DNA of 5,982 nucleotides from Cytophagales bacterium. Lineage in GTDB: Bacteria > Bacteroidota > Bacteroidia > Cytophagales > UBA9547. A model generated the notes under the pieces. The model did no database searches. It was not told where the DNA came from and worked only from the letters and a program-made list of their open reading frames with translations. The stretch lies in contig JANYCH010000123.1 of assembly GCA_025360395.1 (NCBI GenBank), positions 1 through 5,982 on the forward strand, read 5' to 3'. This document shows positions 5,403 through 5,982 of this stretch, one piece after another. Positions within the stretch are counted from its first letter, which is position 1; every line of letters starts with the position of its first letter. The position numbers and the translations under genes were made by a program.

Positions 5403-5982
5403 TAATGCCTCAGTTTAAATTTTTGTCTAAAACCTGTGAATATTTTCAAAAGAAAATTTTCTAGGATTGTTGTGAGCCAGATTAAAGGGTTTGCAGTAAA
5501 TGTATAATACTTCGTTGCTTTAATTTCCTTGTTTTCTGTATACTCATAGTAATACAAGGCTATTGATTTTCTGCTTTCCCCCTTTTTACATTTTACAAAA
5601 TTTGGACTTCCATGTAAAGCATTCTCTTCCGTTAGAAACAAAACTGCCTTATTAAACAAAGGCGTTATAGATTGAATGCATTGCTTTTTGTTAGAATCCC
5701 ATAGTTCGAGATTACCTAAATAAGAAGATGGCCAATCCTTATTAAAATAGACTATGAGGTTTAATTTTCTTTTCCAATTTGGATTGTGTGGATGATGGGA
5801 AAAATCCGAATGAACATTTAAATAGCCATTTTTAAAGGTCTGATGCAACCCACCACCAATCAATTGAGGATCAGGTAGTATTTGAGAATCGAGTAAAGTT
5901 GATAATTTATGACAAAACTCTTCAGAGCGCAATTCATCAAAAAGTTTTTTAAAAGGAAGAGGAAATTTATCATAGCTTGAAC
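5402..5982 (-). CDS. 2-oxoglutarate/Fe(II)-dependent dioxygenase-like protein, N-terminus beyond window
   Basis: The reading frame stays open to the right edge, so the protein is incomplete at its N-terminus. A TTG at 5930-5932 could be taken as a start, but codons above it already read as family sequence (YDKFPLPFKKLFDEL). The fold is the prolyl-4-hydroxylase-like double-stranded beta-helix (2OG-FeII_Oxy_3 type). Iron ligands are H (5810-5812) and D (5804-5806) in VHSDF, and H (5612-5614) in LHGSP. The 2-oxoglutarate-binding arginine is at 5570-5572 in SRKSIALYYY. GGGLHQ before the HxD motif and LNLIVYFNKDW after it are typical. The last 40 or so residues hold a hydrophobic aromatic stretch (about 5440-5490) and a basic end (FRQKFKLRH), perhaps a membrane-contacting helix. 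The substrate is unknown; related proteins hydroxylate prolyl residues, and others sit in surface-polysaccharide loci. It overlaps the HD gene by one base. Confidence 0.85.
   Translation of the reverse strand, partial: SSYDKFPLPFKKLFDELRSEEFCHKLSTLLDSQILPDPQLIGGGLHQTFKNGYLNVHSDFSHHPHNPNWKRKLNLIVYFNKDWPSSYLGNLELWDSNKKQCIQSITPLFNKAVLFLTEENALHGSPNFVKCKKGESRKSIALYYYEYTENKEIKATKYYTFTANPLIWLTTILENFLLKIFTGFRQKFKLRH

Noticed and set aside
5930..5932. TTG as the start codon of the dioxygenase gene
   Set aside because: The frame continues upstream without a stop to the window edge, and the upstream codons read as typical family sequence, so the gene is cut by the edge instead.

Overview
The window reads as a stretch of a Bacteroidota chromosome, possibly Cytophagales or a relative (the order is a weak guess). 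The evidence is a fused LpxC-FabZ protein, which is characteristic of that phylum, AT-rich sequence, gene starts with no visible Shine-Dalgarno sequence, and the gene order HD phosphohydrolase - lpxD - lpxC/fabZ - lpxA - ABC ATPase, which I recall from other Bacteroidota. Every gene lies on the minus strand, so transcription runs from high to low coordinates. There is no stretch of 300 bases without a gene. The only gap longer than 3 bases is 28 bases, between the HD gene and lpxD. I see no tRNA, rRNA, insertion sequence, CRISPR array or rho-independent terminator.

In transcription order, the window starts inside a 2-oxoglutarate/Fe(II) dioxygenase-like gene cut by the right edge (5402-5982). 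Next comes an HD-superfamily phosphohydrolase of the dGTPase/SAMHD1 type (4170-5402). Three genes for early lipid A synthesis follow: lpxD (3095-4141), the bifunctional lpxC/fabZ (1667-3094) and lpxA (886-1689). After them are a lone ABC ATPase (264-884) and the first 86 codons of a major facilitator superfamily transporter cut by the left edge (1-260).

The core is a lipid A/fatty acid module. LpxA puts a 3-hydroxyacyl chain on UDP-GlcNAc, LpxC deacetylates the product, and LpxD adds the second hydroxyacyl chain. FabZ dehydrates the same 3-hydroxyacyl-ACP pool for fatty acid elongation. Fusing LpxC to FabZ fixes the ratio of the enzyme committing flux to lipid A to one that competes for its acyl donor. 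All catalytic residues I could place are present in the three lipid A proteins and in the HD protein.

The genes are packed tightly, with junctions of -1, +28, 0, -23, +1 and +3 bases, which suggests one coupled transcription unit. Possible internal Bacteroidota-type promoters lie just before lpxD and before lpxC/fabZ. I found no clear new system. The points most worth checking are the dioxygenase at the head of a lipid A operon, the ABC ATPase with no permease and a non-histidine switch residue, and the conserved place of the HD enzyme.
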